Notes: generated from the sequence alone by a model not told the origin. A stretch of DNA of 64,000 bases from Desertivibrio insolitus (GCF_017355965.1 NZ_JAFIQW010000005.1:1-64000); one strand, 5' to 3'; positions 9,083 through 22,113 are shown, counted from the stretch's first letter. Made by a program: numbers and translations.

Positions 9083-9171
9083 CGTTCGCGATCACCTTCG
9101 TCGTGCTGCTGGCGTTCGTGCTCGCGGGGGTCACGGGCGTCGTGCTCCGCCGCCGCCGCCGAGGTCGCTGA
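9079..9171 (+). CDS. Candidate 30-residue single-helix membrane microprotein
   Basis: A GTG at 9079 overlaps the desulfurase stop as GTGA and opens a 30-codon frame ending at 9171, 3 nt before the alkA start. The peptide is VTFAITFVVLLAFVLAGVTG, then VVL and a basic tail LRRRRRGR: one hydrophobic helix followed by positive charges, which favours an inside C-terminus. There is no match to a named family. The GTGA coupling and the fit between two genes argue for a real gene, but a frame this short in GC-rich DNA could arise by chance. Confidence 0.4.
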   Translation: MTFAITFVVLLAFVLAGVTGVVLRRRRRGR

Positions 9172-9174
9172 CGG

Positions 9175-10017
9175 GTGCGCCGGCTCGCCCTCGAGCTGCC
9201 GTTCACGCCGCCGCTCGCGGCCGAGCCGCTGCGGCGATTCCTCGTCGCCCACGCCGTGCCCGGCCTCGAGCACGTCGAGCCGGACGGCACGCATCTCCGC
9301 TCGATCGATACGCCGGGTGGTGACGCGGTGGTGCGCCTCGACTGGACCCGCCTCGGCGCGTCCGTGCTGCCGATCGAGGTGCAGCTGACGGATGCCGCGG
9401 ACGAGGCGTTCGTGACGGCGGCGGTGCGCCGCTGGCTCGACCTCGACGCCGACCCCGCCGCGGTCGAGGCGGTGCTCGGCGCCGATCCGCTGCTCGCCCC
9501 GCTCGCCGCCGCGCGACCGGGGCTCCGGATCCCCGGCGCGATCGACGTTCGCGAGGTCGCCGTGTTCGCGGTGCTCGGGCAGCAGGTCTCGCTCGCCGCG
9601 GCGCGCACCTTCGCCGCGCGGCTCGTCGACGGCTTCGCCGCGCCCACGGGTTCGGGCCTTCGTCGCACCCCCGACCTCGCCGCCATCGCCGCCGCCGAGC
9701 CGGAGTCGTTCCGCGCGGCCATCGGCCTCACCCGCTCCCGCGCCGCGAGCGTGCAGACCCTCGCCGGGGCGCTCGCCGACGGCCTCGACCTCGCCGACCG
9801 GCGCGCGCTCCTCGCGCTGCCCGGCATCGGACCCTGGACCGCCGACTACCTCGCCGTGCGCAGCGGCGACCGCGACGCGTTCCCCGCGGGCGACCTCGTG
9901 CTGCGTCGTGCCCTCGGCATCGACCGGATGCGTGACGTCGTCGAGCGGGCGGAGCCGTGGCGCCCGTGGCGCGCGTACGCGCTCCTGCATCTGTGGACCG
10001 GGGCGGTCTTCGCCTAG
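9175..10017 (+). CDS. AlkA-type DNA-3-methyladenine glycosylase
   Basis: A 280-residue base-excision repair glycosylase of the HhH-GPD superfamily that removes alkylated purines. The N-terminal AlkA-like domain (ELPFTPPLAAEPLRRFL) is followed by the helical core. LPGIGPWTADYLAVR is the helix-hairpin-helix, and FPAGDLVLRRAL holds the catalytic Asp in the same setting as E. coli AlkA. No Ada regulatory domain is attached. The GTG at 9175 is 3 nt after the micro-ORF, which suggests one transcript with the cysteine desulfurase. Confidence 0.93.
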   Translation: MRRLALELPFTPPLAAEPLRRFLVAHAVPGLEHVEPDGTHLRSIDTPGGDAVVRLDWTRLGASVLPIEVQLTDAADEAFVTAAVRRWLDLDADPAAVEAVLGADPLLAPLAAARPGLRIPGAIDVREVAVFAVLGQQVSLAAARTFAARLVDGFAAPTGSGLRRTPDLAAIAAAEPESFRAAIGLTRSRAASVQTLAGALADGLDLADRRALLALPGIGPWTADYLAVRSGDRDAFPAGDLVLRRALGIDRMRDVVERAEPWRPWRAYALLHLWTGAVFA

Positions 10018-10026
10018 TTCCGACTA

Positions 10027-10632
10027 CTAGCTCAGCGGCTTGAGTCCCGCCTCGCGCAGGCCGACACCGGCGAGCGCCCGCACCGCCTCGGGGTCGCCCT
10101 CCCGCCAGCGCCGCACGACGTCGGGGGCCGCGGCGAGGAGCGCGGCGGGGGAGGCGTCGGCGACAGCCTTCGCGGCCAGCACCTCGACGCCCTCCGGCAT
10201 CCGGGCCAGCCGCGCCGCGATCCGCGACCGCCGCACGAAGCGGAGGCGGCGGGGCAGCCACACCACGAGCACCGCCGCGATCGGGGCGAACGCGACGAGC
10301 GCCCCGACGGTCGGCGCGAGCCACGCGATGAGCTCCTGCTGGCCCTGCCCCGCGGCGACGACCTCGGCGCCGGCGTCGCCCGCCCCGTCGAACGGCGCGC
10401 GGACGCTCTCGCCGACGAGCGGCACCTCGCCGAGGGCTTCGGCCGCCTCCGTCATCCGCTGCTCGAACGTCGCACCGGCCTGCTCGACCTGGCGCCCCAC
10501 CTCGGCCGCCTGGCCGATCAGCTGCGACACCGTGACGCCGAGCACGGCGAACAGCACGACGAGCGCGAGCGCGACCACGTCCGCGGCGAGCTGGCGGCTG
10601 CGCTGCAGGGGATAGGCGGAGTAGAGGGGCAT
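10027..10632 (-). CDS. Uncharacterised two-helix membrane protein
   Basis: A 201-residue protein that I do not recognise. It begins [20 protein letters not shown], with a first membrane helix at about residues 20-42 and a central polar, helix-prone segment ([20 protein letters not shown]). A second helix lies at about 105-130, followed by a basic stretch and a cytoplasmic tail. The ATG at 10632 has GGAGGC directly upstream, and a CATAGT hexamer 6 nt from the start suggests a leaderless transcript. It sits antisense between alkA and mnmA. Homologues seem to be conserved hypothetical proteins of actinobacteria. Confidence 0.75.
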   Translation of the reverse strand: MPLYSAYPLQRSRQLAADVVALALVVLFAVLGVTVSQLIGQAAEVGRQVEQAGATFEQRMTEAAEALGEVPLVGESVRAPFDGAGDAGAEVVAAGQGQQELIAWLAPTVGALVAFAPIAAVLVVWLPRRLRFVRRSRIAARLARMPEGVEVLAAKAVADASPAALLAAAPDVVRRWREGDPEAVRALAGVGLREAGLKPLS

Positions 10633-10672
10633 GCCTCCACTATGCGCCCGGCGCCTGCGGCATCCGCTCCCG

Positions 10673-10678
10673 TACCCT
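10673..10678 (+). promoter_or_regulatory. -10 hexamer of mnmA, leaderless type
   Basis: TACCCT, a 6-nt spacer (TGGAGC), then the ATG of mnmA at 10685. Confidence 0.5.
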
Positions 10679-10684
10679 TGGAGC

Positions 10685-11788
10685 ATGCGTGTTCTGGCAG
10701 CCATGAGCGGTGGCGTCGACTCCGCGGTCGCGGCCGCCCGGGCGGTCGATGCGGGGCACGACGTCGTCGGTGTGCACCTCGCCCTCAGCCGGATGCCGGG
10801 CACACTGCGCACCGGCAGCCGCGGCTGCTGCACGATCGAGGACTCGATGGACGCGCAGCGCGCGGCGAACATCATCGGCATCCCGTACTACGTGTGGGAC
10901 TTCTCCGAGCGCTTCAAGCTCGACGTCGTCGACGACTTCATCGCCGAGTACTCGGCCGGGCGCACCCCGAACCCCTGCATGCGCTGCAACGAGCGCATCA
11001 AGTTCGCCGCCCTGCTCGAGAAGGCGCTCGCGCTCGGCTTCGACGCCGTGTGCACCGGGCACTACGCCTCGATCGTGACGGATGACGCGGGCAACCGCGA
11101 ACTGCACCGCGCCGCCGCCTGGGCCAAGGACCAGTCGTACGTGCTCGGCGTGCTCACCGCGGAGCAGCTCGCCCACGCGATGTTCCCGCTGGGCGCGACG
11201 CCCTCCAAGGCGGACGTGCGCGCGGAGGCCGCCGAGCGCGGCTTCTCGGTCGCGAACAAGCCCGACTCCCACGACATCTGCTTCATCCCCGACGGGGACA
11301 CCCGGGGCTGGCTCGCCGAGAAGGTCGGCGCCGAGCAGGGTCCGATCCTCGACCGCTCCGGCCAGCAGGTCGGCACCCATCAGGGCGCGCACGCGTTCAC
11401 CGTCGGGCAGCGCCGCGGGCTGAGCATCGGGGTGCCGGCCCCCGACGGACGCCCGCGCTTCGTGCTCGAGGTGCGGCCGAAGACCAACGAGGTCGTCGTC
11501 GGCCCGAAGGAAGCCCTCGAGGTCGCCGAGCTCGCGGGGTCGAAGCACAGCTGGGCCGGGCTCCCGCCCGAGCACGCCGACGAGTGGTTCGACTGCGACG
11601 TGCAGATCCGCGCCCACGCCGACCCGGTGCCGGCGACCGCGCGGATACACGAGGGCGAACTCGTCGTGCGCCCGCACGAGCCGCTCGGCGGCGTCGCGCC
11701 CGGACAGACCGCCGTGCTGTATGTCGGCACGCGCGTGCTCGGGCAGTGCACGATCGACCGCACGGTGAGCGCGGTCCCGGTCGGCTGA
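10685..11788 (+). CDS. mnmA: tRNA-specific 2-thiouridylase MnmA
   Basis: Puts the 2-thio group on U34 of tRNAs for Lys, Glu and Gln, using ATP and persulfide sulfur. The protein has 367 residues. [11 protein letters not shown] (from about residue 7) is the PP-loop, NPCMRCN contains the first catalytic Cys, and [12 protein letters not shown] the second. [19 protein letters not shown] and FTVGQRRGL are further MnmA hallmarks. The ATG at 10685 is chosen over longer in-frame starts because [13 protein letters not shown] fits the family. The upstream cysteine desulfurase is the probable sulfur donor. In many actinobacteria this gene lies next to ligA, as here. Confidence 0.97.
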   Translation: MRVLAAMSGGVDSAVAAARAVDAGHDVVGVHLALSRMPGTLRTGSRGCCTIEDSMDAQRAANIIGIPYYVWDFSERFKLDVVDDFIAEYSAGRTPNPCMRCNERIKFAALLEKALALGFDAVCTGHYASIVTDDAGNRELHRAAAWAKDQSYVLGVLTAEQLAHAMFPLGATPSKADVRAEAAERGFSVANKPDSHDICFIPDGDTRGWLAEKVGAEQGPILDRSGQQVGTHQGAHAFTVGQRRGLSIGVPAPDGRPRFVLEVRPKTNEVVVGPKEALEVAELAGSKHSWAGLPPEHADEWFDCDVQIRAHADPVPATARIHEGELVVRPHEPLGGVAPGQTAVLYVGTRVLGQCTIDRTVSAVPVG

Positions 11789-12045
11789 CCCAGCGCGTCA
11801 TCCGCGCCCATCCGCTCGTCGCGAGAGCGGGCGAGCTGTCCGCTCGCATCCGCTTCGACGGCGCTTCGCGCGCTCTCGGCGGCCAACCTCGACTCTGCTT
11901 CCCGCCGGCACGCCACGCCGCCCCCTCCTGAGCGCTCGCTGGGACTTCCTCGCGAGCGAGCCGAGATTTGCAGAGAGCGCACCTACCAGGGGTAAGCCGG
12001 AAGGGGAGGCGGGCGCGACGTGGTGTCCTGCCGGAAGGGATTCGG

Positions 12046-13569
12046 ATGTCGTCGTCCGGTTTGCAGGCCAAAGAAGTGAAGTCGCTCGTCCCGGCGCGGA
12101 TGGACCGTTTGCCGTGGTCGCGGTTCCACTGGCTGATCGTCGTGGGGCTCGGGTTCTCGTGGATCCTCGACGGACTCGAGGTGCAGATCGTCGCCGCGAA
12201 CGGCTACGCGCAGACGCTGGGGATGGGGCCGGTCGAGGTCGGCCTCGCCGGCACGTTCTATCTGCTGGGTCAGGTGACGGGCGCGCTGTTCTTCGGACGG
12301 CTCACCGATCACCTCGGCCGGAAGAATCTCTTCCTCATCTCCCTCGCCGTCTACCTCATCGGTAGCGCGGTCGCGGGCCTGGCCTTCGCCCCGTGGTTCT
12401 TCTACATCTGGCGCTTCGTCGCCGGTGCCGGCATCGGAGGCGAGTACGCCGCGATCAACTCCGCCATCGACGAGATCATCCCCTCGAAGTACCGCGGACG
12501 CGTCGACATCGCGATCAACGGAACCTACTGGGGTGGCGCCGCGCTCGGTGCCGTCGCGGGCGTCTACTTCCTGAACACCGACATCTTCCCGCAGGACCTC
12601 GGCTGGCGCCTCAGCTTCTTCGTCGGCCCGATCCTCGGTCTGCTGCTGATCTACCTGCGCCGGCACATCCCCGAGAGCCCGCGCTGGCAGATGACGCACG
12701 GCCGCGAGGAGGAGGCGGAGCGCAACGTCGACGAGATCGAGCAGCGCATCCGCGACGAGGGCAAGGAACTCGCCCCCGTCGACGAGTCGAAGGCGATCAA
12801 GGTCAAGGAGTACGGCCGGGTGCCGTTCCTCGTGATCGCGAAGGTGCTGTTCAAGAAGTACCCGCGCCGCACGCTCGTCGGCGTCACGATGATGGTGACG
12901 CAGTCGTTCCTCTACAACGCGATCTTCTTCACGTACGCGCTCGTGCTCGAGAACTTCTACGACACCCCGCCCGCCTCGGCGTCGCAGTACTTCCTCGTCT
13001 TCGCGATCGGCAACCTGATGGGCGCGCTCGTGCTCGGTCACTTTTTCGACACGTGGGGTCGTCGACGGATGCTGTTCGGCACCTACGTCCTCGCCGGCCT
13101 GATCCTGCTCGTCAGCGCGTTCCTCTTCAACGCGGGCGTGCTGAACGCCGCGACCCACACCGCGTTCTGGTGCGCGTCGTTCTTCTTCGCCTCCGCCGGC
13201 GCCTCGGCCGCGTACCTCACGGTGAGCGAGATCTTCCCGCTCGAGCTGCGCAGCCAGGTGATCTCGTACGTGTTCTCGATCGGTCAGCTCGTCGGCGCGA
13301 TCGCCCCGACCCTCTACGGCGCCCTGATCGGCGACGGCACCGACCGTCAGCCGCTCTTCTGGGGCTACGTGCTCGGCTCCGTCGTGATGATGGTCGGCGG
13401 CGTGATTTCCGGAGTGTTCGGAGTCAGCGCCGCGGGCAAGAGCCTCGAGGACATCGCCGACCCGCTCTCGCTCGTCGAGGGCGCGGAAAGCAGCGTGACA
13501 CCGGGCGACGAGAACGCCGCGAACCTCAAGAACCAGCAGACCGGCCTGCTCGGACGCGACGGCAAGTAG
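12046..13569 (+). CDS. MFS transporter, sugar/acid:H+ symporter type
   Basis: A 507-residue inner-membrane permease with 12 predicted helices. The ATG at 12046 follows GGAAGGGA. WILDGLEVQIVAANGY is the first helix, with the acidic pair typical of metabolite:H+ symporters. GRLTDHLGRKNLFLISL is the MFS loop 2-3 signature, and GHFFDTWGRRRMLFGTYV its repeat in the second half. The RFVAGAGIGGEYAAINSAI helix resembles SV2/sugar-porter members. A charged loop of about 80 residues lies between the two halves. The substrate cannot be read from the sequence. The gene stands alone and ends at a large hairpin. Confidence 0.88.
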   Translation: MSSSGLQAKEVKSLVPARMDRLPWSRFHWLIVVGLGFSWILDGLEVQIVAANGYAQTLGMGPVEVGLAGTFYLLGQVTGALFFGRLTDHLGRKNLFLISLAVYLIGSAVAGLAFAPWFFYIWRFVAGAGIGGEYAAINSAIDEIIPSKYRGRVDIAINGTYWGGAALGAVAGVYFLNTDIFPQDLGWRLSFFVGPILGLLLIYLRRHIPESPRWQMTHGREEEAERNVDEIEQRIRDEGKELAPVDESKAIKVKEYGRVPFLVIAKVLFKKYPRRTLVGVTMMVTQSFLYNAIFFTYALVLENFYDTPPASASQYFLVFAIGNLMGALVLGHFFDTWGRRRMLFGTYVLAGLILLVSAFLFNAGVLNAATHTAFWCASFFFASAGASAAYLTVSEIFPLELRSQVISYVFSIGQLVGAIAPTLYGALIGDGTDRQPLFWGYVLGSVVMMVGGVISGVFGVSAAGKSLEDIADPLSLVEGAESSVTPGDENAANLKNQQTGLLGRDGK

Positions 13570-13584
13570 CCCGACCAACAGAAC

Positions 13585-13639
13585 CACGGATGCCTCGAGG
13601 CCGACGCCCTTCGGGTGCGTCGGCCTCGAGGCATCCGTG
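13585..13639. terminator. Strong hairpin between convergent MFS and HNH genes
   Basis: Perfect 23-bp arms (13585-13607 and 13617-13639) with a 9-nt loop, starting 15 nt after the MFS stop. There is no T-run, as is usual for GC-rich actinobacterial terminators. The arms contain GGATGCC/GGCATCC. Confidence 0.8.
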
Positions 13640-13659
13640 CGTCTGGAATGAGTGTGTGT

Positions 13660-13696
13660 CGCACCCGACGCGCTGGCGAGGGCTGCGTCGGGTGCG
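13660..13696. terminator. Second hairpin downstream of the MFS gene
   Basis: Perfect 12-bp arms CGCACCCGACGC (13660-13671) and GCGTCGGGTGCG (13685-13696) with a 13-nt loop. It may back up the first hairpin or end transcripts arriving from the opposite gene. Confidence 0.5.
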
Positions 13697-13944
13697 GGGG
13701 CATCCGGACGTCTGCCCATGCGGCTGCCGCTGTCCGAACCTGTCGTCCGAGGCATCCGTGCGTTTTCCTGGGCCGCTGTCGCCGTGCGGGAGCCGGCACG
13801 GGCTCGCGCACATGTGCTTGAGGGACTGCCCGAGCTCACTGGTCGGGCGCGTGCGGCAAAGGCCGTTCCCTCACGCGCATCGCCGACACTGAAGCGCGGG
13901 CGACGACCAGATTCGGCCAGCCCGGCCGCTAGCGGCACCTCCTC

Positions 13945-17726
<3,782 letters not shown>

Positions 17727-17859
17727 CGGAGCTGTCGAGCGGCCGGGACTCGCATCCAGCGGGCCCTGACAGGGACGGCTCTGCCTAGCCGCGGCAACGA
17801 CGGGCGGCGGGAAGCCGCTGGCGCACTAACGCGGAAACACCCCGCGCGACCGGAAGCAG

Positions 17860-18330
17860 CTACCACCCCAGCGTCCCCGGCGCTCCCTTGAACGGCCCGG
17901 TCACGCGCGACGTGATCCAGCCGCCGTAGAAGTCGCCCTCCTGCGGCGTGACGACCTCGCCGGCGACCCGCACCTCGTCCATCCGTCCGGGATAGATCGC
18001 GATGCGGTCGCGCAAGGCCTCGAAGCCCGGGTTCGGAGTGGGGTAGTACCAGGCGGCACCGGCGGCCGTGCGGCCGCCCGCGGAGAGGGTCAGGTACTTC
18101 GCCCGGCCCTTGTACTCGCAGGAGCTCGCGCCGTCCGCGGTGCTCAGCACGCCGTCGGCGACCGCCGAGCGAGGCACGTAGTAGACCGGCGGATGACTCG
18201 TCTCGAGCACCCGCACGCTGTCCGTCGTGTCGACGATGGTGCGTCCGCCGAGCACGACGGTGATGCGCTCGTCGCTGGGCTCGACGGCGGGCGGGCGGGG
18301 GTAGTCCCAGACGGACTCGGTCTTCGGCAT
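17860..18330 (-). CDS. DUF427 family protein
   Basis: A 156-residue single-domain protein. RITVVLGGRTIVDTTDSVRV, HPPVYYVPRSAV, SCEYKGRAKYLTL and AWYYPTPNPGFEALRDRIA are the conserved DUF427 segments. The fold is a small beta-barrel and the biochemical role is unknown. The ATG at 18330 follows TAGACC at 6 nt, a near match to the leaderless promoter pattern. It converges with ligA and precedes the siderophore importer genes on the same strand, 30 nt away; nothing links it to iron. Confidence 0.88.
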   Translation of the reverse strand: MPKTESVWDYPRPPAVEPSDERITVVLGGRTIVDTTDSVRVLETSHPPVYYVPRSAVADGVLSTADGASSCEYKGRAKYLTLSAGGRTAAGAAWYYPTPNPGFEALRDRIAIYPGRMDEVRVAGEVVTPQEGDFYGGWITSRVTGPFKGAPGTLGW

Positions 18331-18360
18331 GCGGAAGGTCTACCGCGGCCGGGTGGGAGT

Positions 18361-19119
18361 TCAGCCGTAGTAGAGTGCGACCCGCTTGCCGCCGATGACG
18401 TCGACCGCGATGTCCATCTCGTACACGTCGCCGAGCACGTCGCTCGTGACGATCTCGTCCGGGGTGCCGTACGCGGCCACCCGGCCGTCCTTCATCGCAA
18501 GGATGCGGTCGGCGTAGTGCGCGGCGAAGTTGATGTCGTGCAGCACGAGCACGACGCGCTTGCCGAGGTCGTCGGCGGCCCGGCGCAGCAGCCGCATGAT
18601 CTCGGCGGCGTGCTTGAGATCGAGGTTGTTGAGCGGCTCGTCGAGCAGCACGTACTCGGTGTCCTGCGCCAGCACCATCGCGATGAACGCCCGCTGGCGC
18701 TGCCCGCCCGAGAGCTCGTCGAGGAACCGGCCGTCGAGCTCGGTGAGGTCGAGGTAGGCGAGGGTGCGCTCGACGACGGCGAGGTCGACTGCGGTGGGCC
18801 GGCCCTTCGAATGCGGGTACCGTCCGAAGCTCACGAGGTCGCGCACGGTGAGCCGGGCGGTGAGCGCGTTCTCCTGCCGCAGGATCGACAGTCGCTTCGC
18901 GAGCACGTCCGTCTTGGTCGTCGAGACGTCGAGCCCGTCGACCGTGATGCGCCCCGCGTCGAGCGGGAGCAGCCGGGCGATCATCGACAGGAGCGTCGAC
19001 TTGCCGGCGCCGTTCGGGCCGATGATCGCAGTGATGCCGGCATCCGCCAGGGTCAGGTCGACCCCGTCGACGACCGGCCCCGAAGCGTACGACTTCGTCG
19101 CGCCCTCGACCGCGATCAC
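18361..19119 (-). CDS. Siderophore ABC importer ATPase (FecE/CeuD-like)
   Basis: A 252-residue cytoplasmic ATPase. GPNGAGKSTL is the Walker A motif, LSGGQRQRAFIAMVLAQ the ABC signature, YVLLDEPLNNLDLKH the Walker B region with D-loop, and VLHDINFAAHYAD the switch His. The family takes up Fe(III)-siderophores, as in YclP/CeuD. The GTG at 19119 overlaps the permease stop as GTGA. It is the last gene of a binding protein - permease - permease - ATPase operon that starts at a DtxR-type box. Confidence 0.94.
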   Translation of the reverse strand: MIAVEGATKSYASGPVVDGVDLTLADAGITAIIGPNGAGKSTLLSMIARLLPLDAGRITVDGLDVSTTKTDVLAKRLSILRQENALTARLTVRDLVSFGRYPHSKGRPTAVDLAVVERTLAYLDLTELDGRFLDELSGGQRQRAFIAMVLAQDTEYVLLDEPLNNLDLKHAAEIMRLLRRAADDLGKRVVLVLHDINFAAHYADRILAMKDGRVAAYGTPDEIVTSDVLGDVYEMDIAVDVIGGKRVALYYG

Positions 19120-20105
19120 CGGGCGCCTCGCGAGATCAGCAGGGCGATGAACACGATCCCTCCCAGGAATTCGATGATGATGCTGAGCCCCGTGCCGAAC
19201 GCGAAGACCCGCTCGAGCAGGAACTGCCCGCCGACGAGGGCGACGACCGCGAGCCCCGCGGCAGTCGGCACGCTGAGCGCGTGCCGGTCCCCGACGAGCA
19301 GGTAGGCGAGGTTCGCGACGAGCAGCCCGAAGAAGGCGACGGGCCCGACGAGGGCGGTCGACACCGCGGTCAGCACGGCGACGACGACGAGGATCCGCAT
19401 GACCACACGGCGGTGGTCGATGCCGAGCCCGATCGCGATGTCCTGGCCCAAAGCGAGCACGTCGAAGGTGCGGCGGATGCGGGCGAGTGCCGCGAAGCAT
19501 CCGGCGATCGCGACCGCCGAGATGCCGAGCAGGCTCGTGTCGACGACGTTGAAGGAGGCGAACAGTTCGTCCTGCAGCGTCGCGAAGGCCGTGGGGTCGA
19601 GCATCCGCTGCAGGAACGACGACAGCGACCGGAACAGCGTGCCGAGCACGATGCCGACGAGCACGAGGAGGTGCAGGTCGCGTCGGCGCCCGAAGAACAG
19701 CCAGCGGTAGAGCGCCGTGACCGCGAGGACCATGACCGCGACCTCGAGCGCCCACTTGACCTGGGCCTGGGCGAGGTGCAGGGCCGAGGCGCCGAAGAAG
19801 AACACCGTGCCGCTCTGGATGAGCACGTACAGCGAGTCGAAGCCCATGAGCGACGGGGTCAGGATGCGGTTGCCGACGACGGTCTGGAACAGCACCGTCG
19901 ACACGGCGATCGCCACCGCCACGAGCACGAGCGCCGCGACCTTGGGCAGGCGCAGGGGTAGCACGAGCGAGAGGGGAGCCGGGCTGCCGGCGGTGAGGAA
20001 CACGACGATCGCGACGAGCGCCGCCGCGAGCACGATCGCGAGTCGGACCTTCGGATGCCGCAGCGCCGCGAGCGGCCGCGGGCGGGGCGGGTCAGCGAGG
20101 AGCAC
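19116..20105 (-). CDS. FecCD-type siderophore permease (second, CeuC/YclO-like)
   Basis: A 329-residue membrane protein with about nine helices, of the BtuC/FecCD family. VVGNRILTPSLMGFDSLYVL matches the N-terminal family motif, and ALGQDIAIGLGIDHRRVV is the cytoplasmic coupling segment that contacts the ATPase. The ATG at 20105 overlaps the preceding permease by 14 nt, and the 3' end overlaps the ATPase gene. It would form a heterodimeric channel with the gene upstream. Confidence 0.93.
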   Translation of the reverse strand: MLLADPPRPRPLAALRHPKVRLAIVLAAALVAIVVFLTAGSPAPLSLVLPLRLPKVAALVLVAVAIAVSTVLFQTVVGNRILTPSLMGFDSLYVLIQSGTVFFFGASALHLAQAQVKWALEVAVMVLAVTALYRWLFFGRRRDLHLLVLVGIVLGTLFRSLSSFLQRMLDPTAFATLQDELFASFNVVDTSLLGISAVAIAGCFAALARIRRTFDVLALGQDIAIGLGIDHRRVVMRILVVVAVLTAVSTALVGPVAFFGLLVANLAYLLVGDRHALSVPTAAGLAVVALVGGQFLLERVFAFGTGLSIIIEFLGGIVFIALLISRGAR

Positions 20106-21117
20106 CGGGCCTCCTCAGCAGGAGGTGGACGAAGAGCACGCTGCCGATCACGCCGACGACGACGCCGAGCGGGATCTCGTAGGGGAATCGCACGAGCCGG
20201 CCGACGAGGTCGCACGCGAGCAGGAACCCGGCGCCGAGGGTGGCGACCCACGGCACGCCGCGGCGCACGTTGTCGCCGACGAAGGCCGCGACGACGTTCG
20301 GCACGATGAGCCCGAGGAACGGGATCGACCCGACCGTGACGACGACGATCGCGGTGATGACGGCGACGAGGGCGAGCCCGACGGCCAGGATGCGCCGGTA
20401 GTTCAGACCGAGGTTGGTCGTGAACGCGTCACCCATCCCCGCGACGGTGAAGCGGTCGGCGAGCAGCCAGGCGACCGCGGTGAGCGCGACCGCGATCCAG
20501 AGCAGCTCGTAGCGCCCGGCCACCATGCCCGAGAAGTCGCCGATCATCCAGCCGTTCAGCGCCTGCAGCAGGTCGAAGCGGTAGGCGAGGAAGCCGGACC
20601 CCGCCGCGATGACGCCGCCGAACATGAGCCCGACGAGCGGCACCATGACGATCGAGCGCAGCGGGATGCGGCGGAGCAGGAGGAGGAAGACGGCGGTGCC
20701 GGCGAGCGCGAACACGCTCGCCGCGCCGAGCTTGCCGAGTACCGGCAGCCCGGGCGCGAGCAGCGTCACGACGAGGAGCCCGAGCGTCGCGGCATCCACG
20801 GTGCCGGCGGTCGACGGCTCGACGAAACGGTTGCGCGCCAGCTGCTGCATGAGCAGCCCGCAGATCGGCAGGGCGACGCCGGCGAGCAGGATGGCGAGCG
20901 TGCGGGGGAGTCGGCTCGCCGCGAGCAGCCACCAGTCGTCGGAGCCCGTGAGGAGGCCACCGGCGGAGAGGTCGATGACCCCGACGAAGAGACTCGCGAC
21001 GGCGAGCACCACGACCGCGCCGGCGGCGGCGCCGAGGGCCAGCGGGCGGTCGAGGGGACGCCGAAGCGGCGGACCGGGGAGGTCCGCCGCTGCGGGCTTC
21101 GTGGCGAGGGAGGTCAG
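20092..21117 (-). CDS. FecCD-type siderophore permease (first, CeuB/YclN-like), possible CTG start
   Basis: A FecCD membrane permease with about nine helices. LARNRFVEPSTAGTVDAATL is the family motif, and GMGDAFTTNLGLNYRRIL the coupling segment. The start is unusual. The only in-frame ATG, GTG or TTG before the first helix is a GTG at 21186, which would overlap the binding-protein gene by 73 nt. A CTG at 21117 overlaps that gene's stop as CTGA and has GGAAGG 7 nt upstream, matching the tightly coupled style of this operon. I give the CTG start (341 residues); 21186 would give 364. Confidence 0.85.
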   Translation of the reverse strand: MTSLATKPAAADLPGPPLRRPLDRPLALGAAAGAVVVLAVASLFVGVIDLSAGGLLTGSDDWWLLAASRLPRTLAILLAGVALPICGLLMQQLARNRFVEPSTAGTVDAATLGLLVVTLLAPGLPVLGKLGAASVFALAGTAVFLLLLRRIPLRSIVMVPLVGLMFGGVIAAGSGFLAYRFDLLQALNGWMIGDFSGMVAGRYELLWIAVALTAVAWLLADRFTVAGMGDAFTTNLGLNYRRILAVGLALVAVITAIVVVTVGSIPFLGLIVPNVVAAFVGDNVRRGVPWVATLGAGFLLACDLVGRLVRFPYEIPLGVVVGVIGSVLFVHLLLRRPGAPR

Positions 21118-22067
21118 GCCAGGGCCTTCCCGACCTCGCCGATCATCGTGTCGAGGGCGGTGAGGCCGTTGCCGACGATGTACCACTCGGTGGAGCTGAG
21201 GTAGGTGATGGCGTCGTTCCGGGCCGCGGTGGTGCGGGCGATGACGTCGTTGTCGAGCACCTGCTCGGCCGACTGCGAGCCCTCCTGGCCGATGGCGGCG
21301 TCGCGGTCGAGCACGAAGAGGTGATCGGGGTCGGCCTCGAGCACGAACTCGAAGGAGACGGGGTCGCCGTGCGAGGCGGCCTCGACGTTCTCGACGGCGG
21401 GGGTGACGCCGAGCTCCTCGTAGAGCCAGCCGTAGCGGGAGCCGATGCCGTAGGCGGAGATCTCGCCGGCGTTGCTCATGAGGAACAGGCCGGTGCCCGC
21501 GTCCTCCGCGGCGGCCCGCACGTCGGCCACCTTCGCGTCGATGTCCTCGAACGCGGCGGCGATCTCGTCCTGCTCGCCGAAGACCTCGCCGAGGATCTCC
21601 GCGTTCTCACGGGCGCTCGTGAAGTAGTCGGTGCCGTCGACGGTGAGGTCGATCGTGGGGGCGATCTCCGCGAGCTGCGGGTACACGCTCGCCGAGCGTC
21701 CGGCGACGATGATGAGGTCGGGCTGCAGCGCGATCACGGCCTCGTAGTCGGGCTCGAAGAGGCTGCCGACGGGGGTGTAGTCGCCCTCGAGGTACTCCGG
21801 CAGCGCGGCATCCGGAACACCCGTCACCTCGACGCCGAGCGCGGTGAGTGTGTCGAGGCTCGCGAGGTCGAACGTCACGACGGTCTCGGGGTCGACGGGG
21901 ACGACGGTCTCGCCCTGCGCGTGCTCGACCGTGATCTCGGTCGGCGCGGCGGTCTCGGCGGTCTCGGCCTCGGCGGCCGTGGTGGCGCAGCCGGTGAGCG
22001 CGAGAGCGGTGGCGGACAGGAGGGCGATTCCGCCGAGGAGAGACCTCGACGTGGGGGTGGCAGGCAC
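21114..22067 (-). CDS. Siderophore-binding lipoprotein (CeuE/YclQ-like)
   Basis: Captures ferric siderophores outside the membrane and hands them to the permeases. It has 317 residues with a lipoprotein signal (LLSATALALTGC, lipid-bearing Cys near residue 28). The periplasmic-binding fold shows ETVVTFDLASLDTLTALGVE, ALQPDLIIVAGRSASVYPQL and a C-terminal TYLSSTEWYIVGNGLTALDT, as in petrobactin or catecholate binders. The GTG at 22067 is chosen because AAGGGAA lies 5 nt upstream; longer frames would run into the iron box. It is the first gene of the importer operon. Confidence 0.93.
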   Translation of the reverse strand: MPATPTSRSLLGGIALLSATALALTGCATTAAEAETAETAAPTEITVEHAQGETVVPVDPETVVTFDLASLDTLTALGVEVTGVPDAALPEYLEGDYTPVGSLFEPDYEAVIALQPDLIIVAGRSASVYPQLAEIAPTIDLTVDGTDYFTSARENAEILGEVFGEQDEIAAAFEDIDAKVADVRAAAEDAGTGLFLMSNAGEISAYGIGSRYGWLYEELGVTPAVENVEAASHGDPVSFEFVLEADPDHLFVLDRDAAIGQEGSQSAEQVLDNDVIARTTAARNDAITYLSSTEWYIVGNGLTALDTMIGEVGKALA

Positions 22068-22113
22068 GGATGTTCCCTTGTGCTCGTGGTGGTCGGAGGA
22101 GCGCTGCAGCGGA

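Larger units (their letters stand above)
13570..13944. other. 375-bp intergenic stretch with two hairpins and a direct repeat
   Basis: No convincing gene. It holds the 23-bp-stem hairpin (13585-13639), a 12-bp-stem hairpin (13660-13696) and a 16-bp direct repeat, CGAGGCATCCGTGCGT, at 13627-13642 and 13748-13763. Short open frames here lack family features and ribosome binding sites. The region separates convergent genes. Confidence 0.6.
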
